Source: Candidatus Tepidifontimicrobium thermophilum (GTDB taxonomy: Bacteria > Sysuimicrobiota > Sysuimicrobiia > Sysuimicrobiales > Sysuimicrobiaceae). Taken from it: a DNA stretch of 64,000 nt. This document shows positions 16,345 through 24,990 of the stretch, one piece after another (the stretch's first letter is position 1; each line of letters begins with the position of its first letter). A model generated the notes under the pieces. The model was not told the origin of the DNA. It saw nothing but the letters and a program-made list of their open reading frames with translations, and did no database searches. The stretch is taken from assembly GCA_031296405.1 (NCBI GenBank), contig JAVKKH010000008.1, positions 1 to 64,000 on the forward strand, read 5' to 3'. Position numbers and translations under genes: made by a program.

Positions 16345-16863
16345 TCAGTCCGACCTTTCCGAGGGCGCCGGGAGGGCGCGCAGGACGAGCAGGGTCAGCA
16401 CCACGCTGACCACCACCTCCGGCAGCATGTAGGAGCCGTTGTACGCCGCAGAGTACACCCACGGACTGGTCCCCCGCGGCGCGTACTGGGCGAAGAACAC
16501 CACCCCGCTGAGGAGGTGGGAGACGAACCGGCCCGCCCCGCCCACCACCACGCCCAGCCAGGGCAGATGCGGGAAAAAGCCCGCCAAGCCGAGGGCGCCA
16601 AACGCCACCGGGTAGTCCAGCAGGAACTGCACAGGGTGGACGAACACCGGCTCCAGTACGAAGTTCACCAGCCCCAGCAACACACCGGCTGCGATGCCCG
16701 TGCGCGGTCCCCACCGCAGGCTCAGGTAGAACACCGGCACCATGCTGCCCGCGGTGATGGAACCTCCCTGGGGCAGCTGGTACACCTTCACCAGGCCCAG
16801 GGCGGCGCCCAGGGCGACGGCGATCCCGGACTCCGCCAGCTGACGCGTGCGCAACGACTTCAC
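16345..16863 (-). CDS. thiT: thiamine ECF transporter S component ThiT
   Basis: Membrane substrate-binding subunit of 172 residues with about six hydrophobic segments. It contains ThiT-type features (GLVKVYQLPQGGSITAGSMVPVF, GVLLGLVNF), and the glycine-rich GGSITAGSM loop near the thiamine site is clear. It needs the shared EcfA/EcfA'/EcfT module, which is not in the window. GTG 16863 overlaps the thiD stop in GTGA and has GGAGGT 5 nt upstream. Confidence 0.88.
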   Translation of the reverse strand: MKSLRTRQLAESGIAVALGAALGLVKVYQLPQGGSITAGSMVPVFYLSLRWGPRTGIAAGVLLGLVNFVLEPVFVHPVQFLLDYPVAFGALGLAGFFPHLPWLGVVVGGAGRFVSHLLSGVVFFAQYAPRGTSPWVYSAAYNGSYMLPEVVVSVVLTLLVLRALPAPSERSD

Positions 16864-17681
16864 CCTGCACCTCCCCCCGCGGCCCCGTCCGGCCGCAACC
16901 ACTGGAACAGCGGGTTGCACGGCCCGACCCCACGGCCCAGGGGCAGGCCGTACCGGATGGCCTCCGTCACGAACTCCTTCCCCTTCCTGACGGCTTCCCG
17001 GACGGACAGGCCCCGGCTCAGGTACGCCGCGATGGCCGCGGACAGCACGCAGCCCGTCCCGTGGGTGTGGCGGGTAGACAGGCGCTCTGCCCGCAGCTCC
17101 TCGAACCCGTCCCCGTCGTAGAACACGTCCACGGGGTCGCCCTCCAGGTGGCCGCCTTTCACCAGGACCGCCCTCGGCCCCAGGTCCCGCAGGGCACGCG
17201 CGGCGTCCCGCATGTCCTCGACTCCCCGGATGGGCCGGCCCAGCAGGGCTTCCGCCTCCGGCAGGTTGGGGGTGATGACCAGGGCCAGGGGCAAAAGCTG
17301 CGCCCGCAGGGCGTGCTGTGCTTCCGGCCGCAGCAGGGGCGCGCCGCTTTTGGCCACCATCACGGGGTCCACCACCAGCCGATCCAGCCGGTGGTGGCGG
17401 ACCCGGTCCGCCACCGCCTCGATGATGGGCACGCTGCTCAACATGCCCGTCTTGGCCGCGTGCACCCCGATGTCCTCCACCACCACGTCGATCTGCCGGG
17501 CCACCACCTCCGGGGGCACCTCGTGCACCGCGTACACCCCCGTGGTGTTCTGGGCGGTCAGCGCGGTGACCGCACTCATTCCGAACACCCCGAGGGCCGA
17601 GAAGGTCTTGAGGTCCGCCTGGATGCCAGCCCCTCCCCCGGAGTCCGAACCCGCGATCGTCAGCGCCTTCGGTACCGTCAC
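16860..17681 (-). CDS. thiD: hydroxymethylpyrimidine/phosphomethylpyrimidine kinase
   Basis: Ribokinase-fold kinase (273 residues) phosphorylating HMP twice to HMP-PP for ThiE. Motifs are ALTIAGSDSGGGAGIQADLKTF at the N-terminus, VAKSGAPLL and the anion hole/base region STRHTHGTGCVLSAAIAA. GTG 17681 overlaps the thiE stop (GTGA) with GGAGGT 8 nt upstream. In this operon it works on HMP imported by CytX or released from degraded thiamine by TenA. Confidence 0.96.
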   Translation of the reverse strand: MTVPKALTIAGSDSGGGAGIQADLKTFSALGVFGMSAVTALTAQNTTGVYAVHEVPPEVVARQIDVVVEDIGVHAAKTGMLSSVPIIEAVADRVRHHRLDRLVVDPVMVAKSGAPLLRPEAQHALRAQLLPLALVITPNLPEAEALLGRPIRGVEDMRDAARALRDLGPRAVLVKGGHLEGDPVDVFYDGDGFEELRAERLSTRHTHGTGCVLSAAIAAYLSRGLSVREAVRKGKEFVTEAIRYGLPLGRGVGPCNPLFQWLRPDGAAGGGAG

Positions 17682-18328
17682 CTTTCCGCACCTCCCCGCT
17701 CCTGCAGTGCCGCGTCCACCACCTCCCGCAGCCGTCGGGTGGCTTCCACCATGTCGTCCGCTGCCGCCACCGCGGAGACCACCGCCACCCCCGCGGCGCC
17801 CGCGCGGATTACCTCCGCGGCGTTGTCCAGGGTGATGCCGCCGATGCCCACCACCGGGATGCGCACCGCCTCCACGATCCTCCGCAGGCCTTCCGGACCG
17901 ATGGCACCTCCCGCGTCCGGCTTGGTGGCGGTGGGGAACACGGGCCCCACGCCGAGGTAGTCCGCGCCGTCCGCCTGGGCTCGCAGCGCCTCCTCCACGG
18001 TGCCCGCAGAGGCTCCCACGACCCGGTCCGGACCCAGAAGCCGGCGCGCGTCCGCCACGGGCAGGTCGTCCTCTCCCACGTGGGCGCCGTCCGCCTCCGC
18101 CGCCAGGGCCACGTCCACCCGGTCGTTCACCACGAAGGTCGCCCTCGCCCTGCGGGTCAGGGCGCGGAGCTGGCGGGCCCACTGCACCAGCTCCCGGCCG
18201 CTGGCCTGCTTGTCCCGAAGCTGCACCACCGTGGCTCCTCCCACCAGGGCCGCGCGCGCGACGTCCTCGTGGCTTCGGCCGCGGAAGGTGCGGTCGGTGA
18301 TCACGTACACCCGCAGATCCAGCCGCAC
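17678..18328 (-). CDS. thiE: thiamine phosphate synthase
   Basis: Joins HMP-PP and thiazole phosphate to thiamine phosphate (216 residues, TIM barrel). Recognised by RVYVITDR, VQLRDKQASGREL, VNDRVDVALAAEADGAHVG and GVGPVFPTATKPDAG, which bind the pyrimidine pyrophosphate. GTG 18328 follows the thiM stop by one base. ThiL, which would phosphorylate the product, is not obvious in the window; ThiN phosphorylates thiamine, not thiamine phosphate. Confidence 0.97.
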   Translation of the reverse strand: MRLDLRVYVITDRTFRGRSHEDVARAALVGGATVVQLRDKQASGRELVQWARQLRALTRRARATFVVNDRVDVALAAEADGAHVGEDDLPVADARRLLGPDRVVGASAGTVEEALRAQADGADYLGVGPVFPTATKPDAGGAIGPEGLRRIVEAVRIPVVGIGGITLDNAAEVIRAGAAGVAVVSAVAAADDMVEATRRLREVVDAALQERGGAER

Positions 18329-18329
18329 C

Positions 18330-19163
18330 TCACCCCCCGTGCGGAGCCGCGGGCAGTTCCACCAGGCTCGCGCGCACGCCAGCCCGCAGGTCCTGCGGCT
18401 GGAGGCGGGCCAGCTGGTCCAGGAGGGCCACCCGGAAGCTAGCAGGCCCACAGGCCTGTTCGGCCGCCCGCTCCGCAGCGTAGCCGAAGTACGCTAGCGC
18501 CGCAGCAGTAGCTGTGAGGGGGTCGTCCGCCACCGCGAGGAAGCACGCCACTACCCCGCTGGCCATGCAGCCGGCCCCTGCCACACTTCTCAGCCACGGG
18601 TGCCCGTTGTCCACGGCCACAAACCGCACGCCGTCTGCGACCCAGTCCCGCGGCCCGGTCACTGCAGCCACCACGCGGTGACGCCGCGCGACCTCCCGGG
18701 CCACCTCCTCCGGAGGGCTTGCCGCCCCCACGGACTCCACCCCGCGCAGGAAGCCTTCCCCTCCTGCCAGGTGAGCCATCTCCGCCAGGTTGCCCCGCAC
18801 CGCGGTAACCGGAAGTTCCCGCAACAAGCGCCGGGCTGCGTCGGCCCGGAGTTTGGTGAGGCCGACCCCCACGGGATCCAGCACCACCGGCACCCGGCGT
18901 TCGCCCGCCCGGCGGCCCGCGAGCAGCATCGCCTCCACCCGGCGGGGCGTGAGGGTGCCCAGGTTCAGCGCCAGGGCGGAAGCAGTCGCGGCCACCTCCT
19001 CCACCTCTTCACAGGCGTGGGCCATCACGGGGAGGGCGCCTGTGGCCAGGGTGGCGTTCGCCACGTCGGTGGCGCTCACCACGTTGGTGATGTGGTGCAC
19101 CAGGGGCCGGAGGCCGCGGACCCGGTCCAGGAGTTGCGCGCTGACTTCGCCGAGCGGCTCCAA
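18330..19163 (-). CDS. thiM: hydroxyethylthiazole kinase
   Basis: Salvages the thiazole alcohol by phosphorylation (277 residues). Conserved motifs include PLVHHITNVVSATDVANATLA, VLDPVGVG, VRGNLAEM and the catalytic-loop SVAGAGCMASG, where the cysteine follows glycine as in ThiM. It starts 4 bp after cytX. Together with ThiW, the proposed thiazole importer two genes upstream, it forms the thiazole branch of the salvage operon. Confidence 0.96.
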   Translation of the reverse strand: MEPLGEVSAQLLDRVRGLRPLVHHITNVVSATDVANATLATGALPVMAHACEEVEEVAATASALALNLGTLTPRRVEAMLLAGRRAGERRVPVVLDPVGVGLTKLRADAARRLLRELPVTAVRGNLAEMAHLAGGEGFLRGVESVGAASPPEEVAREVARRHRVVAAVTGPRDWVADGVRFVAVDNGHPWLRSVAGAGCMASGVVACFLAVADDPLTATAAALAYFGYAAERAAEQACGPASFRVALLDQLARLQPQDLRAGVRASLVELPAAPHGG

Positions 19164-19167
19164 CCCG

Positions 19168-20520
19168 CTACCTCCGCCGTGCCAGGACGGCGTACAGCAC
19201 GAAGCTCAACGCCAGGCTGGGCAGCGAACCGCCGAGCCAGGGGAGGTGGCTGGAGAGCGGGAAGGGGGCTCCTGTGGCCCCGAACAGGGACGACAGCAGG
19301 GCCTTCCAGCCAGGGATCTCCGTGGGGACGATCCACTGGTACACCACAAACCCCACGAGCCAGGAGACGAAGCCGGGCCAGCGCGGTGCCCGGGCTGCGG
19401 GACCGTACAGGTCGTCCGGGAAGACGCGGCGCCGCCGGACCACGAAGTAGTCCGCGGCCAGGACCCCGAAGAGGGGCACGAAAAAGGCCCCGATGAGGAA
19501 CAGGAACGACTCGTACTGCACCAGGGGTACCGTGGCCGCGAGGGCTGAACACACCACCCCGGCTCCCACCGCCAGCTGCTTGCGGTTCGCCTGCGGCCAC
19601 AGGTTCTGCAGGGACACCGAGGTGCTGTAGATGTTGGCGAACGCCTCGTCCGTCTCGTCCACGAGGAGGATGGCCAGGGCCACCGCCCCCGCAGGGATGG
19701 CCAGCACCGCGGCCACCAGGTCCTCCGCCCGCAGGGCCAGCATGAAGAGGGCTCCCAGGCCGTAGAACCACACGTTGGCCAGGCCGTAGCCCACCGCGGT
19801 GCCCCAGAAGGCACCCCCCGGTCGGGTGGCGAAGCGCGTGTAGTCGGCCACCAGGGGGATCCACGACACCGGCATCGCCACCACCAGGTCCACACCCAGC
19901 CAGAAGGACAGCTCCCCGGTACCGGGCCGGTTCCACAGGGTGGCGATGTCGAAGCGCGCCAGCGCGTACCACGTCAGGTACACGGTGGAGGCCAGGACGA
20001 ACCAGATGGCGTAACGGCGCAGCCACCGCCGGACCACCACGATGGGCCCGCCCACCGCCATCAGGGTGGTCAGCAGGCCGAAGAGGGCCACCCACGCCAC
20101 GTAGTTGGACGCGCCCAGCAGCCGCCGTGTGATGGCGTCGGCGCTGGTGGCGATGATGAGGATCTCGAAGGCGCCCCAACCGATGTTCTGCAGCACGTTC
20201 AGGGCCGTGGGCACCGCCGAGCCGCGGATGCCCAGAGGCGCGCGCAGGAGGACCATGCTGGGCGCCCCCACCTCGGCACCGATCCACGCGGCCACCCCCA
20301 GCAGCAGGTTCCCCAGGACGGCTCCCACCACCGTGGCGAGAAGCGCGTCCCGCAGCCCCAAGCCGGGCACCAGCAGCGCCCCGGCGACCAGCAGCAGCAG
20401 GCTCACCCCGAGGTTGAACCACAGGACGAACACCTCCACCGCGGCCAGGGGCCGCTGCTCTGTGGGGATGGGTTCAACGCCCCACTCGGCGGCAAGCGTC
20501 GCTTCCCGGGCGTCCGCCAT
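19168..20520 (-). CDS. cytX: NCS1-family permease, putative hydroxymethylpyrimidine transporter CytX
   Basis: Integral membrane protein of 450 residues with about twelve hydrophobic segments and NCS1 (cytosine/purine/thiamine permease) signatures: NLGVSLLLLVAGALLVPGLGL near the start, NIGWGAFEILI and PLVADYTRFA. CytX-type members are found in thiamine operons under TPP riboswitches and are assigned HMP uptake by genomic context; that substrate is inferred here too. Start and thiW stop overlap by one base (TGATG). Confidence 0.85.
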   Translation of the reverse strand: MADAREATLAAEWGVEPIPTEQRPLAAVEVFVLWFNLGVSLLLLVAGALLVPGLGLRDALLATVVGAVLGNLLLGVAAWIGAEVGAPSMVLLRAPLGIRGSAVPTALNVLQNIGWGAFEILIIATSADAITRRLLGASNYVAWVALFGLLTTLMAVGGPIVVVRRWLRRYAIWFVLASTVYLTWYALARFDIATLWNRPGTGELSFWLGVDLVVAMPVSWIPLVADYTRFATRPGGAFWGTAVGYGLANVWFYGLGALFMLALRAEDLVAAVLAIPAGAVALAILLVDETDEAFANIYSTSVSLQNLWPQANRKQLAVGAGVVCSALAATVPLVQYESFLFLIGAFFVPLFGVLAADYFVVRRRRVFPDDLYGPAARAPRWPGFVSWLVGFVVYQWIVPTEIPGWKALLSSLFGATGAPFPLSSHLPWLGGSLPSLALSFVLYAVLARRR

Positions 20521-21011
20521 CAGGCCACCACCTCCGGCACCGCCCGCGCCCGCACCAGGGCCTGCAGCACCAGCCAGCCGAGCACCGCGCCGGGCACGCT
20601 GCTGGCCAGGAAGAGGGGCAGGAGTGTAGATAGCGGAATGGCCTTCCCCATGAAGAGGGGCGCCACCAGGAGGCTACCGAGGGTGGCTCCCACGGGGCCG
20701 GTGCCCACGGGCTCCAGCAGCCCCGCCCAGGCGTGGCGCCACCACCGGTACGCGAAGCCCACCACCAGGGCCCCGGGGATCCCTCCAGGGAACGCCAGCA
20801 GGGTGCCCACGCCGAACAGGTTACGGAGCACCGCGGCCAGGGTCGCGGCCAGGGCCGCGTACCACGGCCCCAGGACTACCCCCGCCACCGCGTTGGTCAT
20901 GTGCTGCCAGGGCAGCAGCTTCGCTCCGGCCACCGGGATCGACCCCGGCACGAAAGACAGGACCACCGGGACCGCTGCGAACACTGCGGTGAGGACCAGC
21001 TTGCGCGTCAT
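20520..21011 (-). CDS. thiW: ThiW, ECF-type S component, putative thiazole transporter
   Basis: Small membrane protein of 163 residues with five to six hydrophobic segments and the ThiW-type start LVLTAVFAAVPVVLSF followed by GAKLLPWQHMTNAVAGVVLGPWYA. The family is assigned thiazole precursor uptake from its association with thiM and the TPP riboswitch; no direct evidence lies in the sequence. ATG 21011 overlaps the stop of the second tenA. EcfA and EcfT are not nearby. Confidence 0.85.
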   Translation of the reverse strand: MTRKLVLTAVFAAVPVVLSFVPGSIPVAGAKLLPWQHMTNAVAGVVLGPWYAALAATLAAVLRNLFGVGTLLAFPGGIPGALVVGFAYRWWRHAWAGLLEPVGTGPVGATLGSLLVAPLFMGKAIPLSTLLPLFLASSVPGAVLGWLVLQALVRARAVPEVVA

Positions 21012-21631
21012 GGTTCGCCTCCTTCCCACGTCATCTCCCAGAAAGCCCGCTCCAGCTCCGCCACCCGCCGGAAAGCCTCCTCTGCAGCCTCCTGTTCCGC
21101 TGCGGAGGCAGGCCCTAGCGCCCGGCTGGCGCACGACTCGAGTGAAGCCACGTACTGCGCGAAAGCCGGCTGCGTCCAGCGGCGTACGAAGTCCCGGTAC
21201 GGCTCGGCACCTGGCGCGGCACCTGTCCAGGCGTCCAGGTACGCCCGCTCGCACGCCCACAGGGCGGTGATCTGTGCAGGGTACGGCGCGTGGCGCAGCG
21301 ACTGGAGGAAGTCCACGTACTCGCGGCAGGTGGGGTGGACCTGGACGTCCAGGGCCAGGCCGCGCTCCCGGGCATGGCCCTCGAACCAGTCCAGTTCGTC
21401 CACCAGGGCCAACAGTCCAGAAGCCACCACCCGCTGGTCCGGCCGCGGGGCGGCGGCCAGGACGTACGCCTGTGAGGTCAGCAACCCGCGGACGAAGTGG
21501 TAGTCCTGGACCAGCCAGCGGCGGAACGCGGGTTCCGGCAGGGCTCCCGTGCGCACGCCCTCCAGGAAGGGGTGGCGCGTGGCACTGTCCCATAGCGCGC
21601 GGTACCGCACGAGCAGCGTCTGCGGGCTCAC
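21008..21631 (-). CDS. TenA family protein, second copy
   Basis: All-helical TenA/THI-4 protein of 207 residues (GVRTGALPEPAFRRWLVQDYHFVRGL). The central segment reads ITALWACERAYLDAW, unlike the PCMRLYAYLG of the first copy, so the active-site surroundings differ and the two paralogues probably have different substrates (for example aminopyrimidine hydrolysis versus another step). GTG 21631 overlaps the stop of the first tenA as GTGA, with GGAGGT 4 nt upstream. The C-terminal RRVAELERAFWEMTW carries the conserved glutamate. Confidence 0.88.
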   Translation of the reverse strand: MSPQTLLVRYRALWDSATRHPFLEGVRTGALPEPAFRRWLVQDYHFVRGLLTSQAYVLAAAPRPDQRVVASGLLALVDELDWFEGHARERGLALDVQVHPTCREYVDFLQSLRHAPYPAQITALWACERAYLDAWTGAAPGAEPYRDFVRRWTQPAFAQYVASLESCASRALGPASAAEQEAAEEAFRRVAELERAFWEMTWEGGEP

Positions 21632-22248
21632 ACAGACCTCCACGCGCTGTCGAAGAACTCGTACTCCAGCTGCATGGCCCGCCGGTACAGCTCCTCCAGC
21701 CGGGCTCGGTCCCCGCCGTAGCGGTCCAGCAGCCCCTCCAGGGTCTGCGCCAGCCGCTCGAACTCCGGGCTGCCGTACGTGCGCACCCACTCCCCGTACG
21801 GGCTACCCTCCCGCAGGACTGTCTGGAGCCGGGAGCCCAGGTACGCGTACAGCCGCATGCACGGGGTCTGGGCCGCCACCCCGTGTCCGACGGGTTCCAA
21901 AGCCGCGGTGCGCAGCAAGAAGTCGGTGTACGCGGAGGTGGCGGGCGCCGGGGACGGCTGCAGGTCCACGCCCCACCGCCGCGCGTACTCCCGGTGCAGC
22001 CGCAGTTCGTCCACAGCACCGTCCAGCAGGGCCTTGAAGGTCACCAGGCCCTCCCGGTCCGGGGCCTTGGCCAGCAGCAGGGCGTAGGCCCGCACGAACG
22101 CGTCAAGGAAGTAAGCGTCCTGCCCCACGTAGAACCGAAAGCGCTCCAGGGGCAGTTCGCCGGAGGCGATGCCCTGCAGGAAGGGGTGGTTCGAGCACGC
22201 CTCCGCCAGCTCCGCGTTAGCCCGCCAGAGTTCTTCTGCCAGTCCCAC
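21628..22248 (-). CDS. tenA: thiaminase II/aminopyrimidine aminohydrolase TenA, first copy
   Basis: Protein of 206 residues that releases HMP from degraded thiamine or aminomethylpyrimidine. Typical sequence: NHPFLQGIASGELPLERFRFYVGQDAYFL, then TPCMRLYAYLGSRL containing the nucleophilic cysteine region of thiaminase II, and a C-terminal MQLEYEFFDSAW with the conserved acid. It is the first gene after the TPP riboswitch. GTG 22248 is chosen because GGAGG lies 5 nt upstream; an in-frame GTG at 22254 sits inside that site. Confidence 0.93.
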   Translation of the reverse strand: MGLAEELWRANAELAEACSNHPFLQGIASGELPLERFRFYVGQDAYFLDAFVRAYALLLAKAPDREGLVTFKALLDGAVDELRLHREYARRWGVDLQPSPAPATSAYTDFLLRTAALEPVGHGVAAQTPCMRLYAYLGSRLQTVLREGSPYGEWVRTYGSPEFERLAQTLEGLLDRYGGDRARLEELYRRAMQLEYEFFDSAWRSV

Positions 22249-22270
22249 ACGCACCTCCCACACAAACACG

Positions 22271-22299
22271 ACCGCCAGGCCCGAGCAGGACCTGGCGGT
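22271..22299 (-). terminator. riboswitch-associated intrinsic terminator
   Basis: Stem of nine pairs (ACCGCCAGG / CCTGGCGGT) followed on the minus strand by the U-rich CGTGTTTGTGTG. It lies between the TPP aptamer and the first tenA start, so ligand binding can be read out as premature termination. The U-run is interrupted by G, so termination may be partial. Confidence 0.7.
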
Positions 22300-22311
22300 T
22301 TCTGGGGTCTC

Positions 22312-22419
22312 GCCACTTCCCCACGCCAGCATTACCTGGATCGGGTCTTCGGGGTCTGCGGCATTGGCCCGCTGGGCCGGCCGCACTCTCAGCCCGGCTC
22401 TTCCGAGCTCCCCCAGGGC
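22312..22419 (-). promoter_or_regulatory. TPP riboswitch (THI element)
   Basis: The minus strand carries the conserved THI-box parts in order: GGGGGAGC, GCTGAGAGTGCGG (the pyrimidine-binding CUGAGA loop), ACCCGATCCAGGTAATGCTGGCG-like sequence for the pyrophosphate sensor (the GATCCAGGTAATGCTGG core), and a closing GTGGGGAAGTGGC. P1 pairs GCCCT with AGTGGC with one bulged U, as in known TPP aptamers. It controls tenA-tenA-thiW-cytX-thiM-thiE-thiD-thiT and probably thiN; high TPP favours the terminator at 22271-22299. Confidence 0.95.
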
Positions 22420-22457
22420 TTGCTATGCGGTTTTGCGCGGCAGCTCGCCGCACCCTC

Positions 22458-22484
22458 ATTATCGCACGGCCCGTCGTCTGTCAA
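22458..22484 (-). promoter_or_regulatory. promoter of the TPP riboswitch operon
   Basis: TTGACA (22479-22484) and GATAAT (22458-22463) on the minus strand with a short 15-bp spacer. The -35 box overlaps the stop codon of pdxT. Position is right for a transcript that begins just before the TPP aptamer. Confidence 0.6.
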
Positions 22485-23065
22485 CCCACTCCGCCCGCGG
22501 ACGCCGCCAGGCTGCAGAAGTACCGGTGCACGCCGGTGTAGCCGGTGATCTCCGGGTGGAAGGTCGCACCCAGCAGGCGCCCCTGTCGGACCAGCACCGG
22601 CAGCCCCTCGTGGCGGGCCAGGACCTGTACCCCTTCGCCCACCCCCGTGATCACGGGCGCGCGGATGAAGGCCACGCGGAAGGGGTTGGGGTCCACCGCA
22701 GGGCAGGCGAGGTCGTCTTCGAAGCTCTCCCGCTGCCGCCCGTACGCGTTGCGCTCCACCGCCACGTCCATCAGGCCCAACAGAGGGGGTTCACCCCCCG
22801 AGGCGCGACGGGCCATGAGGATCAGCCCCGCGCAGGTACCGAACACCGGCATCCCCTCCTGCGCGCGGCGGCGGATGGCCTGGTCGAGCCCGCAGCGCGC
22901 CATGAGGGCGCCCAGGGTGGTGCTCTCGCCGCCCGGCAGGACCAGGGCCTGGACGTCCTCCAGCGCCTGCGGCGTCCGCACCAGGACCGGCTCGGCTCCA
23001 ACCTCGCGCAGCACCTGCGCGTGCTCGGAGACGTCTCCCTGCAGCGCCAGCACGCCGACCCTCAC
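22481..23065 (-). CDS. pdxT: pyridoxal 5'-phosphate synthase glutaminase subunit
   Basis: Class I glutaminase (194 residues) that feeds ammonia to PdxS. VGVLALQGDVSEH opens the protein, LPGGES is the oxyanion strand (44-48), Cys78 lies in FGTCAGLI, and His170/Glu172 in FHPEIT complete the triad. GTG 23065 is chosen because GGAGGT lies at good spacing; an in-frame GTG at 23074 is part of that site. It follows pdxS by 27 bp. Confidence 0.97.
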   Translation of the reverse strand: MRVGVLALQGDVSEHAQVLREVGAEPVLVRTPQALEDVQALVLPGGESTTLGALMARCGLDQAIRRRAQEGMPVFGTCAGLILMARRASGGEPPLLGLMDVAVERNAYGRQRESFEDDLACPAVDPNPFRVAFIRAPVITGVGEGVQVLARHEGLPVLVRQGRLLGATFHPEITGYTGVHRYFCSLAASAGGVG

Positions 23066-23092
23066 GAAAACCACCTCCTCGCGGCCAGGCTG

Positions 23093-23983
23093 TCACCCGC
23101 CCCGGGTCTGGAGGAGCTCTGCGGGCTCCAGCCGCCGCACGTCCAGTCCCCGCATAGGCTCGCCCAGACCCTCGCAGGCCCGCGCCACCGCGTCCGGGTC
23201 GTCGTAGTGGGCCACCGCGTCCACGATGGCCCGCGCCCGGCGGGCCGGGTCTTCGGACTTGAAGATCCCGCTTCCCACGAACACGCCGTCGCAGCCCAGC
23301 TGCATCATCAGGGCCGCGTCCGCGGGTGTGGCGATCCCGCCCGCGGCGAAGTTCACCACGGGCAGCCGGCCGAGCCGCCGCACCTCCAGCACGAGCTCGT
23401 ACGGCGCCCGCAGGTCGCGGGCGGCGGTCATCAGCTCCTCCTCCGGCAGGGCCTGCAGCCGGCGGATCTCGTCCAGGATCTGGCGGACGTGCCGTACCGC
23501 CTCCACCACGTTGCCCGTGCCCGCCTCTCCCTTGGTGCGGATCATGGCCGCGCCCTCCCCGATGCGGCGCAGCGCCTCCCCCAGGTCCCGGGCCCCGCAC
23601 ACAAACGGCACGCGGAAGCGCCGCTTGTCGATGTGGTGCTGCTCGTCCGCGGGGGTCAGGACCTCGCTCTCGTCGATGAAGTCCACCCCGATGGCCTCCA
23701 GCACCTGGGCCTCCACGAAGTGGCCGATCCGGACCTTGGCCATCACGGGGATGGTGACCGCGGCCATGATGGCCTTGATGCGGGCGGGGTCCGCCATCCG
23801 GGCCACGCCACCCTCCGCCCGGATGTCCGCGGGCACCCGTTCCAGCGCCATCACCGCCACCGCACCCGCGTCCTCCGCGATGCGCGCCTGCTCCGGGGTG
23901 GTCACGTCCATGATCACCCCGCCCTTCAGCATCTGCGCGAGCCCTCGCTTGACCCGCTCCGTCCCGACCTCGCGCAACTGCAT
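23093..23983 (-). CDS. pdxS: pyridoxal 5'-phosphate synthase lyase subunit
   Basis: Twelve-mer TIM-barrel subunit (296 residues) making PLP from ribose 5-phosphate, glyceraldehyde 3-phosphate and ammonia. The first catalytic lysine is K83 in VMAKVRIGH and the second K151 in [29 protein letters not shown] is also conserved. ATG 23983 overlaps the stop of the AIRS-like gene by one base (TGATG) and has GGAGG immediately upstream. With PdxT it forms the deoxyxylulose-5-phosphate-independent B6 pathway. Confidence 0.98.
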   Translation of the reverse strand: MQLREVGTERVKRGLAQMLKGGVIMDVTTPEQARIAEDAGAVAVMALERVPADIRAEGGVARMADPARIKAIMAAVTIPVMAKVRIGHFVEAQVLEAIGVDFIDESEVLTPADEQHHIDKRRFRVPFVCGARDLGEALRRIGEGAAMIRTKGEAGTGNVVEAVRHVRQILDEIRRLQALPEEELMTAARDLRAPYELVLEVRRLGRLPVVNFAAGGIATPADAALMMQLGCDGVFVGSGIFKSEDPARRARAIVDAVAHYDDPDAVARACEGLGEPMRGLDVRRLEPAELLQTRGG

Positions 23984-24990
23984 CACCTCCCCACCTGCGT
24001 CTGCTGCTCTAGCCGTTCCAGGGCGCGCCACAGCTCGTCCACGGGATACGGCTCCAGAGGCTCCCGCTGGCAGCCCAGGACCTTCCAGTTGCCGCGCTCC
24101 ACGAACCTCCCCACCACCGCCGCAGGGACTCCCGCCTCCTCCAGGGCGGCCACGGTGCGGTCGGGCACCGGGGTGGCCACCAGCAGCGCCCCGCTGCTCA
24201 CGAGCCCCAGGGGGTCTACGTCCACCAGGGAACACACCGCCTCGGTCTCCGGCCGCACAGGAACACGGTCTGCGTACAGCTCCACCCCCACCCCGGAGGC
24301 GGTGGCCATCTCCACCGCCGCGGCCAGGATCCCCCCTTCTGTGGCGTCGTGCATGGCCCGGGCACCCGCCCGGACCGCCGCGCGGCCGTCCCGCACCACG
24401 CTGATCTCCTCCAGGAACGCCTGGGCCCGCTGTACCACGTCCGCTCCCAGGTGCCGCCGGAAGTACGCTTCGAAGTCCGAAGCGAGGATCGCGGTCCCCT
24501 CGAGCCCGGCGGCCTTGGTGAGGACCAAAAAGTCCCCGGGTCGGGCCCCGGAGCTGGTGACGAAGGCGTCCCTGCGGGCCCGGCCCACCGCGGTGGTCAC
24601 CACCAGGGTCCTCGGCAGGTCCGCGGTCACCTCCGTGTGCCCGCCCACGATCTCCGCCCCCAGCTCCGCGGCGGCCTGTCCTGCCTGCTCCATCAGCTCC
24701 CGTAACTCGTCCTCCTCCGCGCCTTCCCGGAGCAGGACGTCCATCAGCAGCGCCACCGGCTCGGCACCCGTGGCCGCCAGGTCGTTGGTGGCCACGTACA
24801 CCGCGATCCGGCCCAGGTGGCGGGTGGCGCCCGTGATGGGGTCGGTGGTGAGCACGCACACCCACTCGCCGAAGTCCACCACGGCACAGTCCTCTCCCAC
24901 CCGCGCCCGGACCAGGACCTCCGGCCTGCGGCCCAGGTGCGGGTACACCAGCCGCTCCAGGAGCTCGGGCGGGACCTTCCCCACCCGCAT
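23983..24990 (-). CDS. AIR synthase-related protein (PurM/HypE/ThiL fold)
   Basis: ATP-binding-fold protein of 335 residues. The N-terminal half shows AIRS features ([49 protein letters not shown]) and the C-terminal half [17 protein letters not shown] and [10 protein letters not shown]. It lacks the C-terminal cysteine peptide of HypE and the GDDAA-type start of ThiL, and no hydrogenase or purine gene is nearby. It overlaps both the ECF S component and pdxS by one base, so it is firmly in the B6 operon. Its substrate is unknown; a kinase role on a B6 or thiamine-like metabolite is only a guess. Confidence 0.75.
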   Translation of the reverse strand: MRVGKVPPELLERLVYPHLGRRPEVLVRARVGEDCAVVDFGEWVCVLTTDPITGATRHLGRIAVYVATNDLAATGAEPVALLMDVLLREGAEEDELRELMEQAGQAAAELGAEIVGGHTEVTADLPRTLVVTTAVGRARRDAFVTSSGARPGDFLVLTKAAGLEGTAILASDFEAYFRRHLGADVVQRAQAFLEEISVVRDGRAAVRAGARAMHDATEGGILAAAVEMATASGVGVELYADRVPVRPETEAVCSLVDVDPLGLVSSGALLVATPVPDRTVAALEEAGVPAAVVGRFVERGNWKVLGCQREPLEPYPVDELWRALERLEQQTQVGR

